Positions 9,297 to 18,324 of a DNA stretch of 44,803 nt are shown here, in pieces (position 1 is the stretch's first letter; each line of letters begins with the position of its first letter). The translations under genes were made by a program, and so were the position numbers. The stretch lies in contig CAYOKT010000016.1 in assembly GCA_964404605.1 (NCBI GenBank), forward strand, positions 1-44,803, read 5' to 3'. Source of the stretch: CAYOKT01 sp964404605. GTDB lineage: Bacteria; Electryoneota; Electryoneia; Electryoneales; Electryoneaceae. The notes beneath the pieces were generated by a model. That model searched no databases. It worked only from the letters and a program-made list of their open reading frames with translations, and was not told where the DNA came from.

Positions 9297-10655
9297 TCAC
9301 CATCCCTTGATCCGGTACGTGAGAGTCGCCTTCCCCTCGGCGGGCACCGGTAGGGTCCACTCGTAGCGGAAGGCGCCGGTCTTTTCGCCCTGGAGGCTCT
9401 CCTCGGCCACCTGCCAGTTGGAATAGGGCAAATGTTCGACGACGACGATCTCCACCGGCTCCCGCTTCGCGTTGCGGAACTCCACCCGGTAGGCCGTTTC
9501 CACCACCGTACCACGCCGCTGGTAATCCGTGCGGTTGCGCTCGACGGTGAGGTCGAACGCCTTGCCGGTGTGCAGGCGGAGCTTCTCCTTGCGCGGGGTG
9601 TGGTCGATGCGGTCCTCGCCGATGAACTCGAGGCTGCCGTCCGTGTCCCGCTTGTAGAGGCGCACCTTGCCCTTCGGGAGGGGAATGTCGAGCCCGTTCT
9701 CCTCGTCGTTCACGAATTCGAGGGTGACCTCGACCTTCTTCTCGTCCTCGCGCCAGTCGTAGGTGAAGATCTTCCGCGTGGCGGCGCGGGCGGGCTCGAA
9801 GAGGCTGATCTGCTTGGTCTGCCGGTCCTTCACCGTCACCGGGCGGGGCAGGGTGTAGAGGTGGTACTCGAAAAAGGTCTTCTCCTCGAAGCCCGCCTTC
9901 TTCATCCCGTCGGTGGCCAGGTAGCGTTCCGCCCCGGCGCCCCGGCCCCTCGCGGGCTGGATGAGCCGCACATCGCCCGCCATCAGTTTCAGCCCCGCAT
10001 CCTCATAGGTCGCCCCGCTGCGGTTGTCGATCTGCACCCAGCCGGAGAGGTCGAGGGCCTTCTCGCCGGCGGCGAGCACGGCGACATAGCTCGCCTCCCA
10101 GGTGATGCCGCGGGTGATGTAGGAGAGTTCGGCTTCGGTCTTCCCCTTCTTCTCCGCGAGCAGCTGCCAGCGGAGCGTCGGGCGGAGGGTCAGCCCCTCG
10201 GGCAGCCGGGGAAAGGTGACCGCGCGGATGGCATCCGGGCGGATCATCCTCACCGTCCCGCCGCCCTCGCGGAGGATCACCGCCTCGGGCGAGGAGGAGA
10301 GGAGATCCCCCTGCACCACACCGCCCTCGGTCTCAACCTCGACGGCTTCACCGAGGTAACGGTTCATCAGGGCTTCGCGCCCGACGAGGTCGTACTCGTA
10401 GTTCTGCTCGAGGACGGTGACCCCGGGGGCGCGCAGGTGGACGGATGTCGGGTCGATCTTCGCCGCGACGCCCTGGTAGCTGTACTCCTGGAGGCCCTCC
10501 CCAAGCTCGAGCAGGCGCACCTGGCGGACTAGCCCGATCCCCTGGTTGTACACCGTGACGAAGGTGACCGGTCCGGGGGCGGCATCGGCGAAAGGGGTGA
10601 AAAGCCAGAGGGCGGCGCAGGCCGCCAGGCAACGGGACAGCTTGAAACGCTTCAT
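9297..10655 (-). CDS. Secreted DUF4139-domain protein
   Basis: The 452-residue protein has a signal peptide (KRFKLSRCLAACAALWLF, cleavage near FADAAPG) and a long beta-rich body. The body resembles DUF4139 proteins, with TLRPTLRWQL, GITWEASYVAVL, WVQIDNRSGATYEDA and a C-terminal KATLTYRIKGW. Such proteins are exported and of unknown biochemical role, and no catalytic motif is visible. The ATG at 10655 is preceded by a strong GGAAGGAGG Shine-Dalgarno. An in-frame ATG at 10673 would lack one. It is followed after 3 nt by recG. The region upstream is cut by the assembly gap 21 nt from the start, so the promoter is not visible. Confidence 0.8.
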   Translation of the reverse strand: MKRFKLSRCLAACAALWLFTPFADAAPGPVTFVTVYNQGIGLVRQVRLLELGEGLQEYSYQGVAAKIDPTSVHLRAPGVTVLEQNYEYDLVGREALMNRYLGEAVEVETEGGVVQGDLLSSSPEAVILREGGGTVRMIRPDAIRAVTFPRLPEGLTLRPTLRWQLLAEKKGKTEAELSYITRGITWEASYVAVLAAGEKALDLSGWVQIDNRSGATYEDAGLKLMAGDVRLIQPARGRGAGAERYLATDGMKKAGFEEKTFFEYHLYTLPRPVTVKDRQTKQISLFEPARAATRKIFTYDWREDEKKVEVTLEFVNDEENGLDIPLPKGKVRLYKRDTDGSLEFIGEDRIDHTPRKEKLRLHTGKAFDLTVERNRTDYQRRGTVVETAYRVEFRNAKREPVEIVVVEHLPYSNWQVAEESLQGEKTGAFRYEWTLPVPAEGKATLTYRIKGW

Positions 10656-10676
10656 CCGTTCCTCCTTCCGCACATG

Positions 10677-10776
10677 NNNNNNNNNNNNNNNNNNNNNNNN
10701 NNNNNNNNNNNNNNNNNNNNNNNNNNNNNNNNNNNNNNNNNNNNNNNNNNNNNNNNNNNNNNNNNNNNNNNNNNNN
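10677..10776. other. Assembly gap (100 N) removing the valS C-terminus
   Basis: Exactly 100 N. The valS reading frame enters it from the right, so the valS stop codon and last residues lie inside the missing sequence. The DUF4139 start is 21 nt to the left. An open frame running through the N run (10348-13545) is an artefact. Confidence 0.98.
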
Positions 10777-13545
10777 CGCGTGCGCCTTCAGCTTCGCCAG
10801 CCGGGCCCGGTAGCCGGCCAGTTTCTCCCGCTCACGGTCGACCACCTCTTCGGGGGCGTTGGCGGTGAACCGGTCGTTCGCCAGCTTCTTCTCCACCCCG
10901 GCGAGGAGACCCTCCAGCTTGTCGATCTCCCGGGTCACCCGGGCCTTCTCCGCCTCGATGTCGATCAGGCCCGCCAGGGGAACATACACCTCGCGCCCCT
11001 CGACGACCGTGGCGGCGCTCTGCGGAGGCTTGGCCGCGACGACGAGCGGCCCGTCGCCCGCCAGGTGCGCGAGACGCTTGACCGTCTTCCACTCGCGGCG
11101 GATCAGCTCCGTGCGGGGCTCGTCCTCCCGGATGGCGAGGGTCGCCTCCGCGCTCGGCGGGACGAGCAGCTCGCCGCGGACGTTCCGCACCGCGCCGACA
11201 AGCTCCTGCAGGTAGCCGAACTCCTCCAGCGCCCGCCGGTCGACTTTCTCGCCGCGCCCGGTGGGGTACTCCGCAAGGGCCACACTGACCGGCCTGCTCT
11301 GCTCCACGATGCGCCCCTCGATCTCCCCGAGGCGATGGTAAAGCTCCTCGGTGATGAAGGGCATGAAGGGATGCAGGAGGCGGACGATGCCCTCCATCAT
11401 GTCCAGCGCGAAGCGGAGCGTGGCCCCGGCCTGCACCTCGTCGGCGCCCGGCGCGATGCGGGGTTTGATCGCCTCGAGGTACCAGTCGCAGAACTCGTTC
11501 CAGGTGAAGCGGTAGATGGCGAGCAGGGCATCGCTGAGGCGGTACTGCTCGAAGCGGCGGCCCACCTCGCGGGCGGTGAGGAGGAAACGGCTGCGGATCC
11601 ACCGGTCCTCCAGCGCCCTCTCCCCCGCCCTCTCGAGCAACCGGAGCGCGGTCCTGCCCGGATGCGGCTCGGCGGACCCCTTCCAGTCGAGCATCGCGGC
11701 CACCGGATCCGGCGAGGGGCCGACCTTCTCCTCGATCTCCACCGCCTTCCTGAGCTGCGCGACGAGCACCTCTTCCGCCGGCCCGGCGAGGAGCCGGAAG
11801 GAGTTCCACAGCTTGTTGGCGAAGTTGCGGCCCATCTCGAAACGGCTGGGGTCGAGGCGGATGTCCTGCCCCTCGGTGTTGAGCACGATGAGGCTGTAAC
11901 GCACCGCATCGGCGCCGTACTGGTCGATCATCTCCAGCGGGTCGATGCCGTTGCCGAGGGATTTCGACATCCAGCGGCCGTACTTGTCCCGGATCATCCC
12001 GGTGATGTAAACCGTGCGGAAGGGGACCTCCCCGGTGAAGCGCAGGTCGGCGATGATCATCCGGGCGATCCAGAAGAAGATGATGTCGTAGCCGGAGACG
12101 AGAACGTCCGTCGGGTGGTAATACTCGAGCTCCGGGGTCTTCTCCGGCCAGCCGAGGGTGGAGAAGGGCCAGAGCCAGCTGGAGAACCAGGTGTCGAGGA
12201 CGTCCTCATCCTGCCGGATCTTCTCCGAGCCGCACCGGGCGCAAGCCGGCGGATCCTCGCGGGCCACGGTCACCCCGCCGCACTCGTCGCAGTACCATGC
12301 GGGAATCCGGTGCCCCCACCAGAGCTGGCGGCTGATGCACCAGTCGCGGATGTTCTCCACCCACTGGAAGTAGACCTTCTCCCACCGCCGCGGCACGAAC
12401 CTGATCCGCCCGTCACGCACCGCCTCGAGGGCCGGTTCGGCCAGCGGTTTCATCCGCAGGAACCACTGGGTGGAGAGATAGGGCTCGATGGGCACCTTGG
12501 ACCGCTGGCAATAGCCGACCGCGTGAACGTGCTTCTCGACCTTCTCGATCAGTCCCAGTTTCTCGAGATCGCGCAGCACCGCCTCGCGCGCCTCGAAGCG
12601 GTCGAGGCCGACATACGCCTCCGGGGCGGGCGGTTTCACCCGCGCGTGTTCATCGAGGATCACCGGCATCGGCAGGTCATGGCGCTTGCCGATCTCGAAA
12701 TCGTTGGGGTCATGGGCCGGGGTCACCTTGACCGCACCGGTGCCGAATTCACGGTCTACGTATTCATCGGCGATCACCGGGATGCGCCGCCCGGTCAAGG
12801 GCAGCTCCACCTCCCCGCCGACCAGGTCACGGTACCGCTCGTCCTCCGGGTGCACCATGACGGCGGTGTCGCCGAGCATGGTCTCCGGCCGGGTGGTGGC
12901 GACGACCACGCCGGGGCCGCCGTCCACGCCCGGATAGCGGACGTACCACAGGCTGCCCTCGATCTCCCGGTGATCCACCTCCTCGTCGCTGATCGCCGAC
13001 TGCAGGGCGGGCGACCAGTTGACGATGTACGGACCGCGGTAGATCAAGCCCTCCTCGTAGAGGCGGACGAACACCTCGCGCACCGCCCGGCTCAACCCCT
13101 CGTCGAAGGTGAACCGCTCCCGCGACCAGTCGGGCGAGTCGCCGAGGGAGCGCTTCTGCTCGGCGATCACCTTCTTGTTGCGCTCGACGACCTTCCAGAC
13201 CTCCTCGAGGAACTTCTCCCGCCCCAGCTCGACCCGGCCGGGCTTTTTCCGCTCGGCGAGTTCACGTTCGACGACGGTCTGGGTGGCGATGCCGGCATGG
13301 TCCGTGCCCGCCTGCCAGTGCGCCTCGTAACCGCGCATCCGGTGGTAGCGGATCAGGGTGTCCTGCACCGTGTCCTGCAGCGCATGGCCCATGTGGAGCA
13401 CGCCGGTGACGTTCGGCGGGGGCATCATGATGGTGAACGGGGTCTTCGCCGGATTCGGCTCGGTGCGGAAGAGATGCTCCTCCTCCCACCACGCCGCCCA
13501 CTTCGGCTCAACGTCCTTCGGGTTGTAGATCTTCGGGATGTCCAT
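10777..13545 (-). CDS. valS: Valyl-tRNA synthetase, C-terminus missing in assembly gap
   Basis: ValS charges tRNA-Val and edits mischarged threonine. About 923 residues are visible. The class I HIGH-type motif is HMGH at 51-54 after PPPNVTGVL. The editing domain follows (VVVATTRPETMLGDTAVMVHPEDERY is split across its start). A cysteine cluster (YCDECGG, CARCGSEK, near 418) is present. The KMSKS-type motif near 525 reads WMSKSLGNG, with Trp in place of the first Lys. The anticodon-binding domain and a C-terminal coiled coil (about 850-920) that reaches the gap complete it. Family coiled coils end a few residues further, so only a short tail is probably lost. The start at 13545 (MDIPKIYNPKDVEPKW) is the standard ValS N-terminus, though its Shine-Dalgarno is weak. 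Confidence 0.95.
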
Positions 13546-13659
13546 GCTGGTTCCGTCGGTCTCCCGCCAACCGGGGCGGTCGACCCTTCCTTCACGGGGT
13601 TGCAGCGGCGGAAGTCGGCAGCTCCCGCCGCCCGGGTTCCGGGATCAACCTGTCAATGT

Positions 13660-13686
13660 AAAAAAATCCCCCCGGTGCGGGGAGAA
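13660..13686 (-). terminator. Intrinsic terminator of the K+ channel/CNB operon
   Basis: On the minus strand TCTCCCCG pairs with CGGGGGGA around a CAC triloop (8 bp, one G-T wobble), followed immediately by seven T. It lies about 115 nt past the stop at 13802 and upstream of valS. It should end the channel/CNB transcript and insulate valS. The rest of 13546-13801 shows no gene. Confidence 0.8.
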
Positions 13687-13801
13687 CCATCTCGGGATGC
13701 GACTCGCGCCGGGCGGCTGATTGAACCGGGGCGTGTACGCGGCGGATCAGTTCGACCCCGGCACGGTTCGCCCGGAAAACGTCCCGGTCCCGCAGCGCTC
13801 C

Positions 13802-14332
13802 TCACGACCCCCGCTGCACCGCGAGGCTGAAGGCGGTCGTCAGCTTGAGGACATTCTGGTTCGCGGTGATCAGGCGCCGGGCGATGATCGAGGCGAGATT
13901 CCTGAAGAGCAGGTAGCCGAAGTGGGGATCCCGGGAGATCTCGGCTTCGAGCTCCTCCGCGGTGAAATGTCCGAGGGTGACATCGGTGGCGGCGATCACC
14001 GAGGCGCTGCGGGGGACATGGGCGCAGAGGGCGATCTCGCCGATCACCGGCCGCATCTCCGCGCTCAGACGGATCAGGGACTTGTCGCGCTCCTCGGCCT
14101 CCCTGCCTCCGGCCGTGAACAGGGTCAGCCGCTGGGTGATCACGATCTCTCCCGAAAGGAGGAGGGCCACATCATCTCCCTCCTCACCCTCGGTCCAGAT
14201 CTGCGTGTTCTTCTTGTACCGAATCAACCGGATGGAGCGCGCGGCCGCTTCGACCTGCTCGTCACTCATGTCGTGGAAGATGGGATAGTCCCGCAGCTTG
14301 TCGATACCGATCGAACGCGCATCCTCGGCCAT
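13802..14332 (-). CDS. Stand-alone cyclic-nucleotide-binding domain protein
   Basis: The 176-residue protein is a single cNMP-binding domain. The beta-roll carries IWTEGEEGDDVALLLSGEI, followed by a phosphate-binding cassette reading GEIAL then PRSASV. The Glu and Arg that contact the cyclic phosphate and ribose in Crp-type domains are therefore kept. A C-terminal helix follows and the protein ends with no helix-turn-helix, so it is not a Crp-type regulator. The ATG at 14332 has AAGGAGA upstream. An earlier in-frame Met at 14362 overlaps the channel gene. It follows the channel stop by 10 nt, so they form one operon. A regulatory subunit for that channel is the natural inference. It could also serve another partner, since the ligand and partner are not shown by sequence. 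Confidence 0.85.
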   Translation of the reverse strand: MAEDARSIGIDKLRDYPIFHDMSDEQVEAAARSIRLIRYKKNTQIWTEGEEGDDVALLLSGEIVITQRLTLFTAGGREAEERDKSLIRLSAEMRPVIGEIALCAHVPRSASVIAATDVTLGHFTAEELEAEISRDPHFGYLLFRNLASIIARRLITANQNVLKLTTAFSLAVQRGS

Positions 14333-14342
14333 GGCCGTCTCC

Positions 14343-15536
14343 TTACCCTTCCTCCGAGGCATCCACCCGGGTGATGATCACGGCGACGTCGTTTTCATTG
14401 AGAATCCGGTCCGAATCCGGGTTGATTTCGATATGCGTCGCGGCGAGCTCATCGGCGCTGCGGCCCGCCTCTTCGAACTTGCGCTTGATGAAGGCATCGA
14501 TGGAGGAGAAATCCTCGGACAGGATGTCCGAAGCCCCCAGCACCTTCTGCTCGCTGACCAGTCCGATAAGCAGGCCCTGCTTCACCTTCTGCGCCCACTC
14601 CCGCACCTCGCTGACCGGTTTTCCGATCAGGTTTCGAGGCGGCCGCACCCGTTCGAGACGGTGTCCGTGGGTAATCGTCAGCAACTCGTCGATCACCTCG
14701 GGGATTCCCGGCGCGAGCGCATGACAGGCGAGGAGATAGCCGGCATGGGCATCCCGCAGCACGACCCGGTCGACCCCGCCGCGCCGCAGGTGAGGAACCG
14801 ACTCCGCCTCGAGGGCGTAGGCGTACACGCTCACCCGGGGGTTCAGCTCCTTGACCGTGAGCGCGGCGAGGATGGTCTTCTGATCGACCTGCGCGGCGGT
14901 CGCGGCCTCCTGCATGTCCGGCAGCAGGATCACCGCCTGGGAGCGGTCCACCCCCGCGCGGCGCAGGGGCGTCTCATGGGTGGAGTCCCCGCGAACGAAC
15001 TTCGGCTTCAGGTCGCGGTATCGCTCGAGCACATCCTCCATCACGGAGGGCTCGAGGTTGTTGACGAAGACCACGTTAATCTTCCCGCCGGACATCTCCC
15101 GCAGGGATTCGAGCAGCGTTTCCGCCCCGGGATTCCAGCCGGCGATGACGAGGTGGCCCTCATAGAAAATATCCTGCAAGCCTTCTCCCTCCCGAATGCG
15201 TGTCGCGACGAAAACCGAGGAGATGGTGGCGGTGAACACGCTGACCATCGCGACACCGGTGAGAATGATCACCATGGCGGCCAGTTTACCCGGGGGTTCC
15301 TGGGGCGTGATGTCGCCATACCCGACCGTGGTCATGGTGACGATCGCCCACCAGATGGCATCGAACGGCGTGCGGAAGGTCTCCCGGCCCTCGATCAGCC
15401 AGAGAACCATCCCGCTGATGAGCATGATGGTGAAGATCGCCAGGGCGATACGCGGCAGGTTGGCCCGTGACAGCTCGCGCAGGTAGAGTTTAGCTTCCGC
15501 ACGCGTCTGCCGAAGCGCCATCACAAGACGGCCCAT
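14343..15536 (-). CDS. Two-transmembrane potassium channel with RCK/TrkA-N domain
   Basis: The roughly 397-residue protein has TM1 (IALAIFTIMLISGMVLWLI), a pore loop with the K+ filter TMTTVGYGD, TM2, and a cytoplasmic RCK region. That region starts HLVIAGWNPGAETLL, which resembles MthK-type RCK rather than the GxGxxG form of TrkA. A second C-terminal lobe follows (about 300-397). It should form a tetrameric K+-selective channel in the inner membrane gated by a cytosolic ligand. The start is uncertain. ATG 15536 (GRLVMALRQTR) was chosen over 15521 and an upstream Met at 15599, none with a strong Shine-Dalgarno. A TATGAT hexamer at 15555-15560 and TTGCTT at 15580-15585 could be its promoter, with a long 19-nt spacer. 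Confidence 0.9.
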   Translation of the reverse strand: MGRLVMALRQTRAEAKLYLRELSRANLPRIALAIFTIMLISGMVLWLIEGRETFRTPFDAIWWAIVTMTTVGYGDITPQEPPGKLAAMVIILTGVAMVSVFTATISSVFVATRIREGEGLQDIFYEGHLVIAGWNPGAETLLESLREMSGGKINVVFVNNLEPSVMEDVLERYRDLKPKFVRGDSTHETPLRRAGVDRSQAVILLPDMQEAATAAQVDQKTILAALTVKELNPRVSVYAYALEAESVPHLRRGGVDRVVLRDAHAGYLLACHALAPGIPEVIDELLTITHGHRLERVRPPRNLIGKPVSEVREWAQKVKQGLLIGLVSEQKVLGASDILSEDFSSIDAFIKRKFEEAGRSADELAATHIEINPDSDRILNENDVAVIITRVDASEEG

Positions 15537-15639
15537 CGAACCCCATCCCGTTGAATCATATTGCTTTTCATGATCCGGGAAGCAAGATAGACCGTGCAAT
15601 CACCCGGCGCAATCGCCGGAAGGGCAAACGTAAACGGTC

Positions 15640-17706
15640 TCAGCGGACCCGGAAACGGCTGACCGCTTCGCTGCGATTCCCGACGGCGTCCTCCGCGTAA
15701 AGTCGAACGGTGTGCCATCCGGGCGGCAACTCCTCCCACGGCCGGAACCGCAGCCGCTTCGCATCGATATCGTAGTCCCAGATCACCGGCCGCCCGTCCA
15801 ACTCCATGCCGCAGCGCCGGAGGTCCAGGCCGGAGAGGCCGTCCTCGACGTGCGCGGAGATCATCGGCCTGCGGGTGAGGGCGACATCGCCGTCACGGGG
15901 GCGCAATTTCTCGATGACCGGGGCGAGGGTGTCGCGGAACACGGCGAAGGCCTCGAAGGAGAGGGCTGCGGCGCCGAGGGTGCGCCCGCCCTCGCCGCGC
16001 GCGTGCCCGAGGTAGGTCCACTTCCCGTTGGATTCGAAGTAGCAGATCACCGCGGTGCTGTCCCACGGGCCGGCCGGGGAGCGGAAATTGACGAGATAGG
16101 GGGCGGCAAAGGGATGTTCGTAGGGATAGAGGGAATAGACGCGGCTGATCGAGCCCTCCTGGGGCGGCCCGACCTCGAGCGCCGCGACAAGATCGAACCA
16201 CAGGTCGGACGGGTCGATCGAAACCGTGAAGAGGCTGTCCGGGCTGGTCCACTCGCCCCCGGCGTCGGAGGGGAAAGAGGCGAGGTCGAGGGAGGTCGAA
16301 GCCGCCTCGACGCGCGCGCTGTCATCATAGGCGACGACGCGGAAACGGCCCGTGCCCCGGAAGTCTCGGGGCAGCACCGTTCTCCCCAGCCAGCGTTCCC
16401 AGCCGATGCGGGTCATCTGCTGGGAAAGGGGACCCGGCGCGGCGATGATCTCCACCGCGCGCGCCCAGGGCGGAACCCCCTTCACCTCCACGCGCGCGAG
16501 GCCGTCGACGATGCGGACGAACACCTGCATCGTCGGTGAATCGGGCACGGCGTCGGGGTCGAAACGCGGCGGCCCGTTCCCCTCCGCGGGGAGAAGCACG
16601 GGTTCGGCGAGGGCTTCGAGGAACCACACGGCGGTGGCTTCGTTGCCCGCGAGGTCGGTGGCGACCACCTGCACGATGTGCCGCCCAGGCCCCAGCGCCT
16701 GGGAATCGAGAACTCCCCCCGGCAGACTGCGGTCATAGAAATCGAGACGGTTCGGAGGAAGAATGTACAGGCGGCGGAAACGCTTGTACCCGGAGCGAGA
16801 CAGCTCGAAGTCGAAATCGAGCCGGGACTCGCGGTTCTCGGCGTAGTCATACTCGTCAAGATGGGTGTGATGGCGCAGCGTGCCGTCCACGTAGAGGCGG
16901 ATGTCTCGCACGGCGAGACGGTACCAGGTGAGGTCCTGGAAGTCCACGATCTCCGCGGCGACACCCACCCTGCCGAAGAACTTCACCGGTTCTGCGGCCC
17001 CCTCGCGCACGCGGCGGACCACGGGGAGCACATCGCCCTCCACCTCGCTGTCGCCGTCGAGCGCGCGCAGGGCGAGGCGGCGGATCACCGGCGGCTTGCT
17101 GTCCACGGGCAGGAAGCCCTCCGTCACCGGGTTGTACGGCCGGTTCATCCCGTGGCGCATCTCGAAATGGAGGTGCGGCGGACCGGCGCCGGTGTCCCCG
17201 GAATAGGCGACGATGTCCCCGCGCCTGACCGGGAACCTGCCGGGCTCGAAGAAGGCCTCCACCTCGTAGCCGCCCTGCTGCAGCTGAAGCTTGTGCACTT
17301 CTCCCTCGACGGGTTCGGCGAAGCGGTCGAGGTGCGCGTACACCGCGATCCGCCCGTCGGGGAGCTGGAGGTAGAGGGCTTTCCCATAGCCGGAGAAGCT
17401 GACCTTGGCGCGGATGATGTCGCCGTCGGCGATGGCGAAACAGGGAAAGCCCGTGGTGCCGTGGGTGCGGATGTCGATCCCGGCATGGAAGCGGTCGGGG
17501 CGATATTCGCCGAAGCTGCTGGTGAAGACGCGGCTGGCATCGCTGGGCCAGCGCAGGCCGCTTTTCGTCAGGACACCGTCATCCGCGCGGGAGGCCGGGC
17601 CGGCGGCGAGGAGGACGGCGACCAGCGCGAACCACGCCGCGCGGATCAGGGTGTGGAGTGAAAAAGGCCCGCGTCCTCCGTGGGCCCCGGCGTTGACCTG
17701 GTTCAT
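15640..17706 (-). CDS. Secreted M23/LytM-type metallopeptidase with C-terminal beta domains
   Basis: M23 enzymes are zinc peptidases that cut peptidoglycan cross-bridges or stems. The 688-residue protein has a signal peptide (about 1-41, ending GPASRA) and then an M23 domain at about 50-190. The zinc and catalytic residues are all visible: H74 and D78 in RFHAGID, H124 in YAHLD, and H178/H180 in PHLHFEM. Activity is therefore likely, unlike EnvC-type activators that lack them. The remaining 490 residues look like several beta-sandwich domains. The last (about 600-688) reads like a bacterial Ig-like fold with GLSGLDLRRCGMELDG and GWHTVRLYAEDAVGN. The start follows the upstream TPR gene by 10 nt, so they share a transcript. 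A hairpin at 15604-15619 (CCGGCG/CGCCGG, loop of four) follows the stop, with no T-run. Confidence 0.88.
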   Translation of the reverse strand: MNQVNAGAHGGRGPFSLHTLIRAAWFALVAVLLAAGPASRADDGVLTKSGLRWPSDASRVFTSSFGEYRPDRFHAGIDIRTHGTTGFPCFAIADGDIIRAKVSFSGYGKALYLQLPDGRIAVYAHLDRFAEPVEGEVHKLQLQQGGYEVEAFFEPGRFPVRRGDIVAYSGDTGAGPPHLHFEMRHGMNRPYNPVTEGFLPVDSKPPVIRRLALRALDGDSEVEGDVLPVVRRVREGAAEPVKFFGRVGVAAEIVDFQDLTWYRLAVRDIRLYVDGTLRHHTHLDEYDYAENRESRLDFDFELSRSGYKRFRRLYILPPNRLDFYDRSLPGGVLDSQALGPGRHIVQVVATDLAGNEATAVWFLEALAEPVLLPAEGNGPPRFDPDAVPDSPTMQVFVRIVDGLARVEVKGVPPWARAVEIIAAPGPLSQQMTRIGWERWLGRTVLPRDFRGTGRFRVVAYDDSARVEAASTSLDLASFPSDAGGEWTSPDSLFTVSIDPSDLWFDLVAALEVGPPQEGSISRVYSLYPYEHPFAAPYLVNFRSPAGPWDSTAVICYFESNGKWTYLGHARGEGGRTLGAAALSFEAFAVFRDTLAPVIEKLRPRDGDVALTRRPMISAHVEDGLSGLDLRRCGMELDGRPVIWDYDIDAKRLRFRPWEELPPGWHTVRLYAEDAVGNRSEAVSRFRVR

Positions 17707-17716
17707 CGGCTGCCGT

Positions 17717-18175
17717 TCAGGGAATACCCAGCGTGTCCAGTTTCTTCATCACGAGGGGAACATGACGACTCGCGGGGAAATCGGCGAGAAAACGCAGGTA
17801 CACCGCCCGCGCCTGCTCCGGTTCGCCCAGCTTCTCATGGCACTGGGCGATCTTGAAGAGCGCGTCCTCGCGCTTGTTCGTATGAGGAAAGGTGAGGGTG
17901 TCGTCGAACTCCATCAGCGCCTGCTCGTACTGTCCGAGCTGGTAGTAGGACTCGCCGATCCAGTACTGGCAGTTGTCCGACAGGCTGCTGGTCCTCGACT
18001 GCTCCAGCATCGCCCGGAACTGGCGGATGGCCTGGATGTACTTGCCGCGGTTGAACAGCGCCATCCCCGCCCTGTACCCCTCCTCGTACCCCGCCGCCGG
18101 CAGGCGGTTCGGTACGGCGAGGGTTACCAGCAGCGCGGCGGCGAGCACCACGGCGTGCCGCCCGGCGAGCCTCAT
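17717..18175 (-). CDS. Periplasmic TPR protein (CpoB/YbgF-like)
   Basis: The 152-residue protein has a signal peptide (MRLAGRHAVVLAAALLVTLA, cleavage near LPAAG) and about three tetratricopeptide repeats. These include AGMALFNRGKYIQAIRQF, YWIGESYYQLGQYEQALMEF and ALFKIAQCHEKLGEPEQA. This resembles the C-terminal TPR part of CpoB/YbgF, which helps coordinate outer-membrane constriction with wall synthesis, though no tol-pal genes are near. ATG 18175 has AGGGG 8 nt upstream. Earlier in-frame Met codons (18199, 18244) lack a Shine-Dalgarno, and 18199 sits beside the probable promoter. It is the first gene of a two-gene unit with the M23 peptidase, so a role in peptidoglycan or envelope work is a reasonable inference. 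Confidence 0.82.
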   Translation of the reverse strand: MRLAGRHAVVLAAALLVTLAVPNRLPAAGYEEGYRAGMALFNRGKYIQAIRQFRAMLEQSRTSSLSDNCQYWIGESYYQLGQYEQALMEFDDTLTFPHTNKREDALFKIAQCHEKLGEPEQARAVYLRFLADFPASRHVPLVMKKLDTLGIP

Positions 18176-18207
18176 GCCGATTTCCCCTAATCGTCCCATC
18201 GGGGCGC

Positions 18208-18237
18208 AATATAACCGGTCAGCCCGAGCACGGGCAA
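18208..18237 (-). promoter_or_regulatory. Possible promoter of the TPR-M23 unit
   Basis: On the minus strand TTGCCC (18232-18237) and TATATT (18208-18213) are 18 nt apart, and the -10 hexamer sits 33 nt before the ATG at 18175. The -35 match is weak. Confidence 0.35.
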
Positions 18238-18298
18238 GCAACACTTCGTTTTCTGCGGGCGGACACGATGCCCCGTAGCGAGGCGGTGCGGCCGGAGG

Positions 18299-18319
18299 GG
18301 GAGCGCACAGTTCGCTCCC
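18299..18319 (-). terminator. Hairpin just after mutS2, possible terminator
   Basis: GGGAGCG and CGCTCCC form a 7-bp stem with a 7-nt loop, 5 nt past the mutS2 stop. There is no T-run, so it may be a weak or factor-assisted terminator or an mRNA 3' end stabiliser. Confidence 0.35.
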
Positions 18320-18324
18320 GAACG

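Noticed and set aside
6042..9353. Plus-strand open frame of 1103 codons crossing the first gap
   Set aside because: It is antisense to parB, parA and recG and runs through 100 N. All three minus-strand genes have clear motifs.
10348..10776. Extension of the valS frame through the gap into the DUF4139 gene
   Set aside because: The N run has no known length, and the residues past it are an out-of-frame reading of the DUF4139 coding sequence.
10546..13830. Plus-strand open frame of 1094 codons crossing the second gap
   Set aside because: It is antisense to valS, passes through the N run and has no recognisable domain.
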